NCBI GenBank assembly: GCA_016719295.1
Contig: JADKAF010000001.1
Coordinates: 6,262,001 to 6,326,000, forward strand
DNA length: 64,000 nucleotides
Direction: 5' to 3'
From: Planctomycetota bacterium
GTDB taxonomy: Bacteria; Planctomycetota; UBA1135; JADKAF01
A program made the position numbers and the translations under genes. The notes under the pieces were generated by a model. The model was not told the origin of the DNA. It made no database searches and saw nothing but the letters and a program-made list of their open reading frames with translations. The first letter of the stretch is position 1. Each line of letters starts with the position of its first letter. Below are positions 51,423-60,662 of this stretch, piece after piece.

Positions 51423-53195
51423 ATGTCGCACTCCCGTCGCCTGCTCTTCTCTGCCCTCAGCGCTTCGATGGGCCTTCTCGCGCCGGGGTCCCCGGCGCAA
51501 GCCGAATGGCCGCAGGTTCACGCGAACCCCGGCAACACGCGCTTCGTGCCCGCGGACCTCGCGCCGTCCTCGTTCTCGAACCAAGCGGTCTGGGAATATG
51601 TGCTGTCGGGAAGCGCGACCGCCTTCCACCCGGCGATCCTGGCTGCTGATCGCGCGATCTTCCACGAAGGCGCGCGACGTCGCCTCACGGCGTTGGATCT
51701 CGCAACGGGGCAGTTGCGCTGGTCTTGGCCGGCCGTGTACGACGAGTACAACAACCTGTCGATCCCTGTCGCCGCTCGCGGTCGAATCTACGTGCTGCTG
51801 AGGCATCTGTTCGCGAGCCCTCAGCGACGATTGTTCGAGCTGGACGCGGAGAGTGGAGTCGTTTTGCGAGAGCGGGTGCTGCCTGAGGGCTCCTCGGACC
51901 CGAGCCTCACCGTTCGCGGCGACGCCCTCTTCTCGACCTGGGACGCGCAAGGCGCGCTCACGCGCTGGGATCTCGACACGCTGACGCCGATCCGCTTCGT
52001 CTTTCCCGTGCCCCTGCAGGGAGGCGCGTTCTTCGCGGCGGACTCGACGCATCTCTACTACCAGCATCAGGGCCAGTTCGAGATCCAGGGTCTGCACGCC
52101 TTCGATCAGCAGACCCTGGTGCGTCACTTCCGCATTCAAGCGCCGCCCGGCCTCAACTTCGGCGGTAGTGCCGCGTACAAGTCCCTCGTCCTCGGCTCTT
52201 CCGACTCGGTATTCACGAACGAGAACGGGATCCTGATTCGGTATCGATTGAGCGACTACTCGATCGCCTACATGCAAGCCGATGGCTACGCCCCGGATCA
52301 GCCGATGGCCTTCGACGGCCGGCTCTACATCATCAGTCGTCGCGGCCTGAATGCGCTGGACGAGCAGACGGGACAGCTGCTCTGGAGAAGCACGGCTCTC
52401 GGCGACGTCACGAGTCTGGTGGCGATCACCAACGATCATGTGATCGTGTACGGATCTCCCGGTCGTATCGTGGCGCTGCATCGGATCACGGGCGCTTTGG
52501 CGGGCAGCTTCCTCGCGCCGCTTCCGACCTACGCTTCGCTGGGCAACGGATTGCTGGTCCTCGGTGTGGGAGCGCGCTATGCCGCTTACCGCTGCGGCTT
52601 CCCGCCGCGCATCAGCGCCATCGACCCGGTGAGGGCGCCCTTTCGCGAAGGGGCCGCGCGCGTGAGCATCTCCGGCAGCGGATTCGGCTCCGGGCGAAAC
52701 CTCGAAGTGCGCTTCGGCGGAGTGCAGGCCACGGAGCTGGAAGTGGTCTCCGATCAGCTCCTGCGTTGCCGTTCGCCTCTGCTGGGCCCTGGTGTCTACG
52801 ACGTGGAGGTCGGCAGCTCGATGGGGCGCACGGTCTTGCGGCGCGCGTTCTCCTCGACGCCGCGCCTGGAGCTGCCCTCCGATCCGCGCATCGGGGCCAC
52901 GCTGATCATCGCCCTCGAGGGCACGCCGGGTCATGGCACCTTGCTGCTCTACGGAGCGCCGCCGGCGCTCTCCATCACGACGCCACCGTTCGCCGGTACG
53001 CTCGCCATGTCGAACTTCGGCGTGCTGAGCTCGATCGTATCTTGGCCGACCGCCAGGCTCGACCTCTCCGTAGCGGTGCCGAACGACCCGGTGCTCGTCG
53101 GTGCTCCCTTGCTCTTGCAAGCGCTGAGCGGGCCATTCCTCTTCGGATTCGAAACCTCGGCCTGGACGAACAGCGCGACCCTGGTGCTGCGATGA
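51423..53195 (+). CDS. Secreted PQQ-like beta-propeller protein with IPT/TIG domain and C-terminal module
   Basis: Start at the Met followed by the signal peptide (RRLLFSALSASMGLLAPGSPAQA); the frame upstream lacks support. 590 aa. Residues ~28-390 form propeller blades (LDLATGQLRWSWPAVYDEYN, LDEQTGQLLWRSTALGD). Residues ~395-475 are an IPT/TIG Ig-like domain (ISAIDPVRAPFREGAARVSI, SGSGFGSGRNLEVRFGG). The last ~110 residues (LPSDPRIGATLIIALEGTPG ... TSAWTNSATLVLR) form the lineage-typical C-terminal module. It overlaps the next gene by four bases (ATGA); the two are paralogous and co-translated. Extracellular location, unknown ligand. Confidence 0.88.
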   Translation: MSHSRRLLFSALSASMGLLAPGSPAQAEWPQVHANPGNTRFVPADLAPSSFSNQAVWEYVLSGSATAFHPAILAADRAIFHEGARRRLTALDLATGQLRWSWPAVYDEYNNLSIPVAARGRIYVLLRHLFASPQRRLFELDAESGVVLRERVLPEGSSDPSLTVRGDALFSTWDAQGALTRWDLDTLTPIRFVFPVPLQGGAFFAADSTHLYYQHQGQFEIQGLHAFDQQTLVRHFRIQAPPGLNFGGSAAYKSLVLGSSDSVFTNENGILIRYRLSDYSIAYMQADGYAPDQPMAFDGRLYIISRRGLNALDEQTGQLLWRSTALGDVTSLVAITNDHVIVYGSPGRIVALHRITGALAGSFLAPLPTYASLGNGLLVLGVGARYAAYRCGFPPRISAIDPVRAPFREGAARVSISGSGFGSGRNLEVRFGGVQATELEVVSDQLLRCRSPLLGPGVYDVEVGSSMGRTVLRRAFSSTPRLELPSDPRIGATLIIALEGTPGHGTLLLYGAPPALSITTPPFAGTLAMSNFGVLSSIVSWPTARLDLSVAVPNDPVLVGAPLLLQALSGPFLFGFETSAWTNSATLVLR

Positions 53196-54949
53196 GAAGC
53201 TCGAACGCCATCCGACATCCGTTCCGCTCGATCCTCGTCGCCGGAGCTCTCGCGCTGCCGCTCGCGCCAGCGCAGGCGCAGCTCGAATGGCCGCAGCGCT
53301 TCCGCGATGCGCGGAACTCGAGTTACCAACCTACGGTGATCGACGCCTCCTCGGTCGAAGTCCTGTGGTTCCGCGACTTCGGCGCGGGCGCGAACCTAAC
53401 ACCTCCGCTGCTGACCGAGCACGGCGCGTTGACCACGGTCCGCAGCCAACGGATCCTGACGGCGCTCGATCCCGCCACCGGCGCTACACGTTGGGCGTTG
53501 CCGTTCACCGCGACGGATCAGCTCACGGGCCCGGCATACGCCGACGGGAAGGTCTACGTCTTCGCGAAGCCGACGAGCGGCCTCGTGCGCTTGCACTGCA
53601 TCCGCGCCAGCGACGGAGCGAGGCTCGCCTCGCCCGAGATCCCGTCGTTCAACATGCCGACCTATGGCCTCGCCCTCTACGACGGTGCCGGCTACTTCCT
53701 CATGGATCACAAGGTCGCGGCGATTTCGCTCGCGACCGGCCTGATGCTCTGGGAGACCGTGGCCTACTCCAACGGCCGCTCGCATCTTCCAGCGGTGCTG
53801 GGCGAGCGCGTTTACGCTCCCTCGGAGCGCACCTCGACGAGCGTCGGCTTGCTCGCGTTCCATCGCACGACAGGTGCGGCGCTCCCGGGGTTTCAGGTAC
53901 CACCACCAACCTTGTCTCCTCCCACCTATCCTCCGGAACGGCCGCCTGTGCTCGACGGCCGTGGCCGGGCGTTCTACGTCGACGGTGGCGATCTCCTCGC
54001 CTTCGACACATCAACCGGTCAGCTCCTGTGGAGGCGGAACGGCCCCTATCATTTCGCACCCGCCGTGCGCGACGACGTCGTGTACGTCGGTGGGTTCTCC
54101 GATCTCGACGCGTTGAGCTCCGTCACCGGAGTTCCGCTCTGGGAGCGCACGGGATCCTTCGGCCTCTCGGGCTTGGTCGTCACCGATTCGCACGTGCTCG
54201 TCACCGAGGGGAACTACCTGAAGCTCTTCACCCTCGCCAATGGGACCGTGGAGCGCTCGCTGGCGCCTCTCTGGGGTACCTGCACGCTCGCCGCAGGGGC
54301 GATGCTCTGTACTCAAGAGAGCCAGGGCTATCTCTTCGGTCTGCGCTATCGCGCGCGGCCGTTCGTGAGCAGCCTCTCGCCCGTGCGCCTCTCCGCCCAC
54401 GAGCCGACCGTGCCGGTCACGGTCCGCGGGAGCGGATTCCTCTCTCCGTCGCCGACCCGCGTCTTCTTCGGCGGCTCCGAGGCGAGCCTGGTGCAAGTGC
54501 TCGGCGACGGCGAGCTCCGCTGCACGCCACCGACCTTGGAGTCCGGGTTCTACGACCTCCGCGTGGAGAATGCCCAAGGAGAGGGTGCTCTCGAGCGAGC
54601 CTTCGCGGTGACCCCGTCGCTCGGCATCTCGGCGCAGCCGAGGATCGGCAGCTCGATGCGAGTCTCGCTGGAGAGCGAAGCCGGGCACTCGCACTTGCTC
54701 TTGTTCGGAGCTCCACCCGCCGTATCGATCCCTCTGCCGGGTTACGCGGGAACGCTCTGCGTGGCCGTGCCCGGCCTGCTCAGCATCGTTGCGTTCAGTC
54801 CCGCAGCTCGGGCCGATCTCGACTTCGCGATCCCCGACGATCCCGCGCTGCAGAACGCGCCGCTGCTCTTGCAGAGCCTCTCGGGGCCGCTCCTCGGTGG
54901 TGCGGGCATCACGGCTTGGACGAATTGCGTCGAGCTCGTGATCGGCTGA
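53192..54949 (+). CDS. Secreted PQQ-like beta-propeller/IPT protein, paralogue of the preceding gene
   Basis: 585 aa, with a signal peptide (RSILVAGALALPLAPAQAQ) and the same order of parts: propeller (DPATGATRWALPFTATD, DTSTGQLLWRRNGP), IPT/TIG (PVRLSAHEPTVPVTVRGSGF, FFGGSEASLVQVLGDG), and C-terminal module (AQPRIGSSMRVSLESEAGHS ... ITAWTNCVELVIG). Its ATG overlaps the previous stop (ATGA). The pair probably arose by tandem duplication and may form a heterologous surface complex. Converges with the next gene across a 16-base gap that holds a hairpin. Confidence 0.88.
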   Translation: MRSSNAIRHPFRSILVAGALALPLAPAQAQLEWPQRFRDARNSSYQPTVIDASSVEVLWFRDFGAGANLTPPLLTEHGALTTVRSQRILTALDPATGATRWALPFTATDQLTGPAYADGKVYVFAKPTSGLVRLHCIRASDGARLASPEIPSFNMPTYGLALYDGAGYFLMDHKVAAISLATGLMLWETVAYSNGRSHLPAVLGERVYAPSERTSTSVGLLAFHRTTGAALPGFQVPPPTLSPPTYPPERPPVLDGRGRAFYVDGGDLLAFDTSTGQLLWRRNGPYHFAPAVRDDVVYVGGFSDLDALSSVTGVPLWERTGSFGLSGLVVTDSHVLVTEGNYLKLFTLANGTVERSLAPLWGTCTLAAGAMLCTQESQGYLFGLRYRARPFVSSLSPVRLSAHEPTVPVTVRGSGFLSPSPTRVFFGGSEASLVQVLGDGELRCTPPTLESGFYDLRVENAQGEGALERAFAVTPSLGISAQPRIGSSMRVSLESEAGHSHLLLFGAPPAVSIPLPGYAGTLCVAVPGLLSIVAFSPAARADLDFAIPDDPALQNAPLLLQSLSGPLLGGAGITAWTNCVELVIG

Positions 54950-54951
54950 TC

Positions 54952-54965
54952 GCGCGCGAGCGCGC
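54952..54965. terminator. Hairpin filling the gap between convergent genes
   Basis: GCGCGC-GA-GCGCGC occupies 14 of the 16 bases between the stops at 54949 and 54966; it could act in both directions. Confidence 0.4.
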
Positions 54966-56948
54966 TCAGAGATCGAGGTCCAAGCCGGCGGCAGCACCAA
55001 CGAAGACCGGCTGCAGCGCGCCGTTCAAGGCGAGGTACGACCAATCGAAGTGCACCCCTGCCCCGGGCAGGCCCGGCGGAATCGAGACCGCCGCACGCGC
55101 TCTTCCCTGCGCGTCGAGGGTTCCGAAGCTCGCGGAGAAGGGGTGCTGATTCGCGAGCTCGATCGTCAATCCCAGGAAACCGTCCGGATTGAGCGGCAGG
55201 GTCAGCGCACCGAGCGCGAGACCCGGGGAGGTGCCTGACAAGCTGCCGAGGACGAGATAGCTCTGAGCGGCATGCGTGAGCCCGGCGTCCAGGCGAAGGC
55301 GCTGCATTCCACCGCGTTCGGCCGAGATCCGCGGCGGGTAGGCGGAGATCGAGTCGAGCCGCGAGGTCAGCAGCGCGTTGCTGCCGTCGAGGAACGAGCT
55401 CCAAACGAGCAAGTTTCCGTTCGGCGCGAGGCCGCGCGCTCGGCCGTCGCCCTGCACGATCGAGGAATACTGCACGGTGCTGATCTGCTTCGTCATCCCG
55501 GGCCGGAGCTCGATGTACTCCCCGCTGATGGCGAGCAGCTCGAATCCGCGCGTTGCCGTCCACGACCAGAGCGTGCTGCCGCCTCGGGTCCCGCCTTGGA
55601 GGTGAGCGTTGAAGAGCACGCGCGCTCCGCCCTCGAGGAGGTACATCGCGCCGAAGTCCGAGATCGCGCTCCCTCCGAGGCCCGGCATCACCTGACCTTG
55701 GCGCGCGAGCAAGCGAACATTGCCGGGCGCGCCGTACCAAAGGCCATAGGCATTGGCGCTGGTGACGCCGGGACCTTCGAGCTGCGCTTGGAACAAGGCG
55801 CGGCCATCGTCGGAGAGGAGCCGCTGGCCGAACGAGATGAACTCTTGGCCCGCGGAAGTATCGGGCGCTTGGCGGCGCCTTTGCGCGATCAGGCGCGGTC
55901 CTTGCCGCGTGAGCAGGAAGAGCCCTCGGTCGTCCTGATCGAAGGTGACGAAGCCGGTGAGGTAGATATGCGCGAGCAGCTCGCCGCGTCCGTTGAAGGA
56001 GCCTGACTGGCTATCGATTCTCCAGTCACCAGAGGTGCTCCCGAAGGTCGTGGCGAGCACCGGAGCGGGATCGCCTTCGCGCAGGAGCGCTTCGTAGCCG
56101 ACTCCGGGTGTGTAGAGATACACCGCCGCATCGAGATGGGCGGCGGCGCCGAGCCGCACGCCGTGCACGAATTGTCCGGCGGCGTTCATCTGCAGGTTCA
56201 CGCCGTCTTCCAGATCGGTCAGAGCGACGCCGTGCACGCCGGTCTGGCCTCGGCGAAGGACCATCTGCAGGTTCGATTCGCTCCCATGGAGGATCGCCTC
56301 GTTGTTGGCCGACCAAGTGCCAGCGCCACCGAGATTCGTACGCAGGACGATGCTCTGCGCGCTGTTCATCTGGATCGGCAAGGGAGTCGCATAGGCGAAG
56401 TCCGTGGCGAAGTGAGTACCGCCCCCTCCAGGCACGGGATCGCCCTCGCGGACCAAGATGCGAAGGTTGCCGGGCGTGCCGATGTAGATGGCGGAGTCGT
56501 TCGTGTTGGTGACCGCGCCGAGCTGACGGAAGCCGGCGCTGAACACGGCGTTCCCATCGTCCGCGAGAAGCGGCTGCTCCGAGATCGCGTACTGCGTCCT
56601 GGTCTCGACGAGGACCCCAGGGAGCAGCCCTGAAGGCTCTTGATATCCGGTGTGCACGAGCACCTTCAGGTCCGCGGGAGAGCTGCCGTATACGAGCACG
56701 CGATCGCGACCGTCGATCGTCGCCAGGCCATAGAGCTGCGCCATGGCGCAGACACGTCCGTCGGAAGAGAGGCTCCCTGGGCCGGAGGCGAGCGATCGGA
56801 AGCGCTCGCCTCCGACGAGACCAGGGACGAGCTCGTCCGGGACGATCAGCGCTTCGGCATGGAAGGCGAAGGGCGCTTGAGCGTAAACCGCTGCGGCGAA
56901 TCCCAGAGGCAGAAGGGCGAGCGAATGGCGCAGAGTGAAGAGCTGCAT
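54966..56948 (-). CDS. Secreted NxxGxxAF-type repeat protein with C-terminal module
   Basis: 660 aa with a signal peptide (HSLALLPLGFAAAVYAQ). Repeats of the choice-of-anchor NxxGxxAF type are recognisable: LADDGNAVFSAGF, MNAAGQFVHGVRL, FNGRGELLAHIYL, LSDDGRALFQAQL, each followed by a GTPGNLRILVREGDPVPGG-like unit that describes a loop to the next blade (compare APGNVRLLARQGQVMPG). The C-terminal ~110 residues (SYLVLGSLSGTSPGLALGAL ... GAAAGLDLDL) are the module shared with neighbours. Proteins of this kind are surface or extracellular in Planctomycetes; function unknown. Confidence 0.85.
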   Translation of the reverse strand: MQLFTLRHSLALLPLGFAAAVYAQAPFAFHAEALIVPDELVPGLVGGERFRSLASGPGSLSSDGRVCAMAQLYGLATIDGRDRVLVYGSSPADLKVLVHTGYQEPSGLLPGVLVETRTQYAISEQPLLADDGNAVFSAGFRQLGAVTNTNDSAIYIGTPGNLRILVREGDPVPGGGGTHFATDFAYATPLPIQMNSAQSIVLRTNLGGAGTWSANNEAILHGSESNLQMVLRRGQTGVHGVALTDLEDGVNLQMNAAGQFVHGVRLGAAAHLDAAVYLYTPGVGYEALLREGDPAPVLATTFGSTSGDWRIDSQSGSFNGRGELLAHIYLTGFVTFDQDDRGLFLLTRQGPRLIAQRRRQAPDTSAGQEFISFGQRLLSDDGRALFQAQLEGPGVTSANAYGLWYGAPGNVRLLARQGQVMPGLGGSAISDFGAMYLLEGGARVLFNAHLQGGTRGGSTLWSWTATRGFELLAISGEYIELRPGMTKQISTVQYSSIVQGDGRARGLAPNGNLLVWSSFLDGSNALLTSRLDSISAYPPRISAERGGMQRLRLDAGLTHAAQSYLVLGSLSGTSPGLALGALTLPLNPDGFLGLTIELANQHPFSASFGTLDAQGRARAAVSIPPGLPGAGVHFDWSYLALNGALQPVFVGAAAGLDLDL

Positions 56949-56990
56949 GGTCGGACGGTTTGGAAGTCGCGGAGGTGGCCCGAGGGAATC

Positions 56991-58172
56991 TCAGTAGATC
57001 AGCACGGTTGCTGGGTCCGTGAGCGAAGTCCCCGCCGCACCGTAGCGCAGCGCCTGAGCTCGCATGACGATGCCCTGGAACCAAGGATCGTTGGGGACCA
57101 GGATGCCACGCGAGGTGCTGCCGAAAGCGTCGAGCGTTCCGCTCCCCACGACGAAGAGAGCGGACGGCTCGATCCAGAGCGTACCGAACGCACCGAGGGC
57201 GATCGGATCCGCGCGAAGGCCCAAGAAGATCTGGAACGCGTCGCCGGGAACGGCGTAGAGATCCAGCGAGAGAACGGAGCCGATCGAGGTGGGGGCCGCG
57301 TTCATCGCGGGAACTCGGCGCAAGCTCACGGTGGAGTTGCCGCCGATGCTGAGAGGGATCGATGGGTCCAGGTCGAGCGTCCCGCCATTCGCCGAGATGA
57401 CGAAGGTCAGCGTTCCGGCATAGCTGCCGGTGCGCAGGAAGAGCCCGGAGCCCGTGGCCAAGCGCGTCGTGCAATCCTCGAGCTGCATCGCCGACTGGTC
57501 CGGGGCGAGACCGATCAATCCGTGACCGCCGATCAGGGATCCTCCGCACACGGAGATCTCGGACTGCGATCCCACGCAGGCTGGCTGTGCGTAGTTCCTC
57601 AAGCTGCCGAAGCGCGACTGAGCGATCGGGCCGTAGACATGAGTGTCGCGCAGCCATACTCGCGAGCCGCTGGCGCGGAGCCCACCGCTCAGCGTGGAGT
57701 GCAGTACGGAGACATCCGCGCTCTCCGAGATCCGCAGCGAATGCGCATCACCCTGGCCTGGGGACGCGTGGACGTTCGCGAGGACGACGACGCCAGCGCA
57801 GCTGCGGATCTCGGCAGCATGCTGATTCGTCGCGGGCCCTTGCAGTTGGAATCCTCGCATCACGAAGCGGTGTCCGTGAGGAAGTCCATCGACGAGCAAC
57901 GCGCGCTCGAGCCCGCTCCCCCCGATGGGGCGCGCGACGATGGTCGCCCCGAAGCCGAGCAGCGTGACTCCTCTGCTCGTTACGGCAGGGTCATACACTC
58001 CCGAGCGGACGAGGATCGTGTCGCCGTCCGACGCCGCTAGCAGAGCGGGTGGCAGGTTCGTGAAGTCGGTTCCGGGTGGATTCGACGCATCGACGATCCA
58101 CGTGCGCTGACCGAGCGCGGCGGAAGTGACGGTGAAGATCCAGGCGAGCAACGCGGCAGGGAGTCGGCGCAT
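56991..58172 (-). CDS. Secreted right-handed beta-helix-like protein with C-terminal module
   Basis: 393 aa, with a signal peptide (LPAALLAWIFTVTSAALGQ). DASNPPGTDFTNLPPALLAA and SDGDTILVRSGVYDP are the opening of the planctomycete beta-helix family (pectate-lyase-like ladders). Successive turns follow (RGVTLLGFGATIVARP, HRFVMRGFQLQGPA, SVLHSTLSGGLRASGSRVWL). The end (SIGSVLSLDLYAVPGDAF ... SLTDPATVLIY) is the shared C-terminal module. No catalytic site for polysaccharide cleavage is identifiable. It lies 42 bases upstream of the NxxGxxAF gene on the same strand and may share its transcript. Confidence 0.82.
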   Translation of the reverse strand: MRRLPAALLAWIFTVTSAALGQRTWIVDASNPPGTDFTNLPPALLAASDGDTILVRSGVYDPAVTSRGVTLLGFGATIVARPIGGSGLERALLVDGLPHGHRFVMRGFQLQGPATNQHAAEIRSCAGVVVLANVHASPGQGDAHSLRISESADVSVLHSTLSGGLRASGSRVWLRDTHVYGPIAQSRFGSLRNYAQPACVGSQSEISVCGGSLIGGHGLIGLAPDQSAMQLEDCTTRLATGSGLFLRTGSYAGTLTFVISANGGTLDLDPSIPLSIGGNSTVSLRRVPAMNAAPTSIGSVLSLDLYAVPGDAFQIFLGLRADPIALGAFGTLWIEPSALFVVGSGTLDAFGSTSRGILVPNDPWFQGIVMRAQALRYGAAGTSLTDPATVLIY

Positions 58173-58856
58173 GGCCAGCGAGAGCCTCGAGAGCAGAGAA
58201 GAGGTCCTCTTTCTATCCGCCCTTCGCGCCGAGTGGGATGGGGAGCGCGACTCGAGGTTGCCTCGGATCTTCAGGCCTCGTCACTCCGGGCAAGGGCTCC
58301 GGGAAGAGCGAGGCGCGCGAGGATCTGAGCCGTACTTTTGGTCCGAGGGTCCGTATCCCGAACTGGCGCCGCTCATGCCGCGACCCCATGGCGCGCCAGA
58401 GCGGCACGAGACGCCATCACGCCTCCGGTCGAGATCCTGAACTACGCGTCGGAGCGGCGGACGGCGCCTCGCGAGTGCGAGCGAAGACCGGTGGAGTGGG
58501 CCGCTCCACGCGCTTCGGATCCGGCCAGATCGATCCTTCCATCCGCTCCTGGCGATCCGCTCTCCCGGCTCGTTGCGCTTCCAGAAGTCGAGGACTTCGA
58601 TCGCAGGGCTTTCCGGCAGCTGCATCGCTTCGATGCCAGCGTTCGCCGCGTCTCCCGTGCCTCGGGCGGTAGCCGCTGACGACGGGGGGGCCTCGCCTGC
58701 ACCTAGGCACGTCGAAGCTTCTTCTCGAGCGCTGGACGCGCGAGCTCCACGGAGTCTGTTGGAGCAAGGAGGTAGGAGCGGCGGCGGCTCAGGCCCTCGC
58801 TTGTGCGCGATCCGTCGACTCGCTACGATCCCCGCGTTACCCCGAGCCCACATCCC
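58173..58856. other. 680-base gap, no confident gene; promoter of the efflux operon at its end
   Basis: Both strands have open frames that look partly protein-like: + strand ending at 58679 (DPLSRLVALPEVEDFDRRAF) and minus strand (SPAIEVLDFWKRNEPGERI). They are complementary to each other and neither has a convincing start, so I assign no gene. TACGAT at 58823-58828 is the likely -10 box of the downstream operon. Confidence 0.35.
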
Positions 58857-59255
58857 TTGCCCCGACTCCCGCATCTCCGAACCGCGCTGCTCGTGCTGCT
58901 CTGCAGCCTGCTCGCGTTTGCGGCGTTGACGCCGGCGCACGGCAACGGGCCCTGCTTCTGCCTCTGCCCCTGGGAGGAGATGGTCGGCGGGGAAGGGCAC
59001 GGCGATCGCGACAGCGCTCCCGAGCGAGATGGCGCGGGACAGCAAGATGGCGCGGAGCAGTGCGAGGATGAGGTGCCGCTGCGCACCTGCGAAGCGCCTG
59101 CGCTCATGCTCGCTCCGCGTGAGAGCGCGACCCTCGCGCTTCTGACGCGTCGAGAAGGCTCGTCGTCGGAGCTCGGCTGGAGCCGCTGCACCTGCGCGAG
59201 CGATCCCGGCGGAACCCCTGCGCGGCTCGCGGCCGCGCTCGCGCTGCGCATCTAG
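58857..59255 (+). CDS. Small secreted Cys-rich, acidic protein preceding a metal-efflux operon
   Basis: TTG at 58857 is the first usable start after the TACGAT box at 58823-58828; an upstream GTG at 58803 precedes that box. About 132 aa. A signal peptide (LRTALLVLLCSLLAFAALTPAHG) is followed by CFCLCPWEE, a Gly/Asp/Glu/Gln-rich middle with one His (GGEGHGDRDSAPERDG), then EQCEDEVPLRTCEAP and WSRCTCASD. Seven cysteines in the mature part and acidic residues could bind metal in the periplasm. It is 72 bases before the TolC-like gene. The homologous family is unknown; start choice is uncertain. Confidence 0.55.
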   Translation: MPRLPHLRTALLVLLCSLLAFAALTPAHGNGPCFCLCPWEEMVGGEGHGDRDSAPERDGAGQQDGAEQCEDEVPLRTCEAPALMLAPRESATLALLTRREGSSSELGWSRCTCASDPGGTPARLAAALALRI

Positions 59256-59327
59256 AGCGAACGACCGGCGTACGTCCTGTCGTTCCCTCTCTCCGGTAGC
59301 TCGCCGCACGCGCGGCGGGATCCGTCG

Positions 59328-60662
59328 ATGCGCATGAATCTCCGCCGCTCTGCGGCGATCCTCTCGATAGCGCTGTCGGGCTGCGTCGGCTACGAAGAGC
59401 GTCCCGTCGATCTGCTGCAGTACGAGCAGCTCTTCGCGGAGCGTCCCGCAGCCGTGCAGCGCGCGGGTACCCTCGTCGTCGAGGACGGGGTGAGCCGCGG
59501 CGAAGCCGAAGTGTTGGCGCTGCTCTTCGACCCCGAGCTGCGCCGGCGCCGCGCCGCGCTCGTCGCTTCGCTCGGCATCGCCGAGAACACGGGCAAGTGG
59601 GTCGATCCGCAGCTCGGCTTCGAGGTCGGTCAGCAGACGGCGGACGTCGCTCGTCCGGGCACGATCGACGTGCGTCTCGTGTTCACCGTGCCGCTCTCGG
59701 GACGTCTCGAGGCCGAGCGCGCGGCGGCCGAGGCGGGCGTCGAGGCGGCTCTGCGCGAGGTGTTGGCCGCCGAATGGCACGCGCGCATGCAGCTCCGCGC
59801 GCGCTGGTGCGAGTGGAGCCGCGCGGTGGAGCAGCTCGCGCTGCAGCAGGAGCTGATCGCAGAGCTGGAGCAGAAGCTGCAACGCCTCGCTCTGCTGCGC
59901 AGCCGTGGCGAGATCGATGCGGTCGAGCTCGGCAACTGGGAGCTCTTGCTGGTGCAGCAGCGCCTGCAAGCCTCGAGCTTGTCGCGCGAGTGTGCCGGCC
60001 TGGAGGTCGAGCTGCGCCAGCGCATGGGCTTCACACCGGAGGCGGTGCTGCAGCTCCTCCCCGATGCGAGCTTGACCGAGCTGCCCGCGACGACGGAGCG
60101 CTTGGCGCTGCTCGAGGTGCGGAACGTCGACCTCGCGACCCAGCGCGCGAGCTACGCGGTGCGCGAGCGAGAGCTCCTCGCCGCGGTGCGCGCGCAGTAT
60201 CCCGATCTCCAGCTCGGGCCGATCTTTCAGATGAACAGCGGCATCGACGCCTGGCTCGCCGGGCTCTGGATCCCGTTGCCGATCTTCAGCGGCAACGATC
60301 TCGGCATCGCCGAGGCCATCGGCGCGCGCGAGGAAGCGCGAGCGGAGCTCGAGGGGCGCTGGGAGCAGGAGCGCCACGCGCTGCGCCGCGCCGAGCTCGA
60401 TCTCGAGGCGACGCAGCGCGATCGCGCGCTGGTGGAGAGCGAATGGCTGCCGCGCCTCGCGGAGCAGCGCGAGCGCTTGGCCAAGCGCTCGGCGCGCGGC
60501 GCGCTCGATCCCCTGCTCGAGCTGGATCTGCAGATGGCGCTCGGCACCGCGCGCCTGCGCGTCCTCGAGCTGCGCGCCGCCGAGGCGGCGGCGACCGCGC
60601 GCGTGCTCGAGCAGATCGGGCCGATCGAGCGCTTGGATTCGAACACCGAGGAGCGGAACTGA
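59328..60662 (+). CDS. TolC-like outer membrane factor of a heavy-metal RND efflux system (CusC/CzcC type)
   Basis: 444 aa, with a lipobox (IALSGC, C19). The outer-membrane-efflux-protein architecture has two helical hairpin repeats: SRGEAEVLALLFDPELRRRR, DVRLVFTVPLSGRLEAERAA, and in the second half YPDLQLGPIFQMNSGIDAWL with IPLPIFSGNDLGIAEAIG, where PLPIFSGN is typical. Long helices of Ala/Glu/Arg/Leu predict the periplasmic tunnel. The TGA overlaps the adaptor ATG (TGATG). It exports metal across the outer membrane together with the following two gene products. Confidence 0.9.
   Translation: MRMNLRRSAAILSIALSGCVGYEERPVDLLQYEQLFAERPAAVQRAGTLVVEDGVSRGEAEVLALLFDPELRRRRAALVASLGIAENTGKWVDPQLGFEVGQQTADVARPGTIDVRLVFTVPLSGRLEAERAAAEAGVEAALREVLAAEWHARMQLRARWCEWSRAVEQLALQQELIAELEQKLQRLALLRSRGEIDAVELGNWELLLVQQRLQASSLSRECAGLEVELRQRMGFTPEAVLQLLPDASLTELPATTERLALLEVRNVDLATQRASYAVRERELLAAVRAQYPDLQLGPIFQMNSGIDAWLAGLWIPLPIFSGNDLGIAEAIGAREEARAELEGRWEQERHALRRAELDLEATQRDRALVESEWLPRLAEQRERLAKRSARGALDPLLELDLQMALGTARLRVLELRAAEAAATARVLEQIGPIERLDSNTEERN

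Noticed and set aside
58338..58679. Possible 113-codon gene in the gap before the efflux operon
   Set aside because: The complementary strand is equally protein-like, no ribosome site is visible and no family is recognised.
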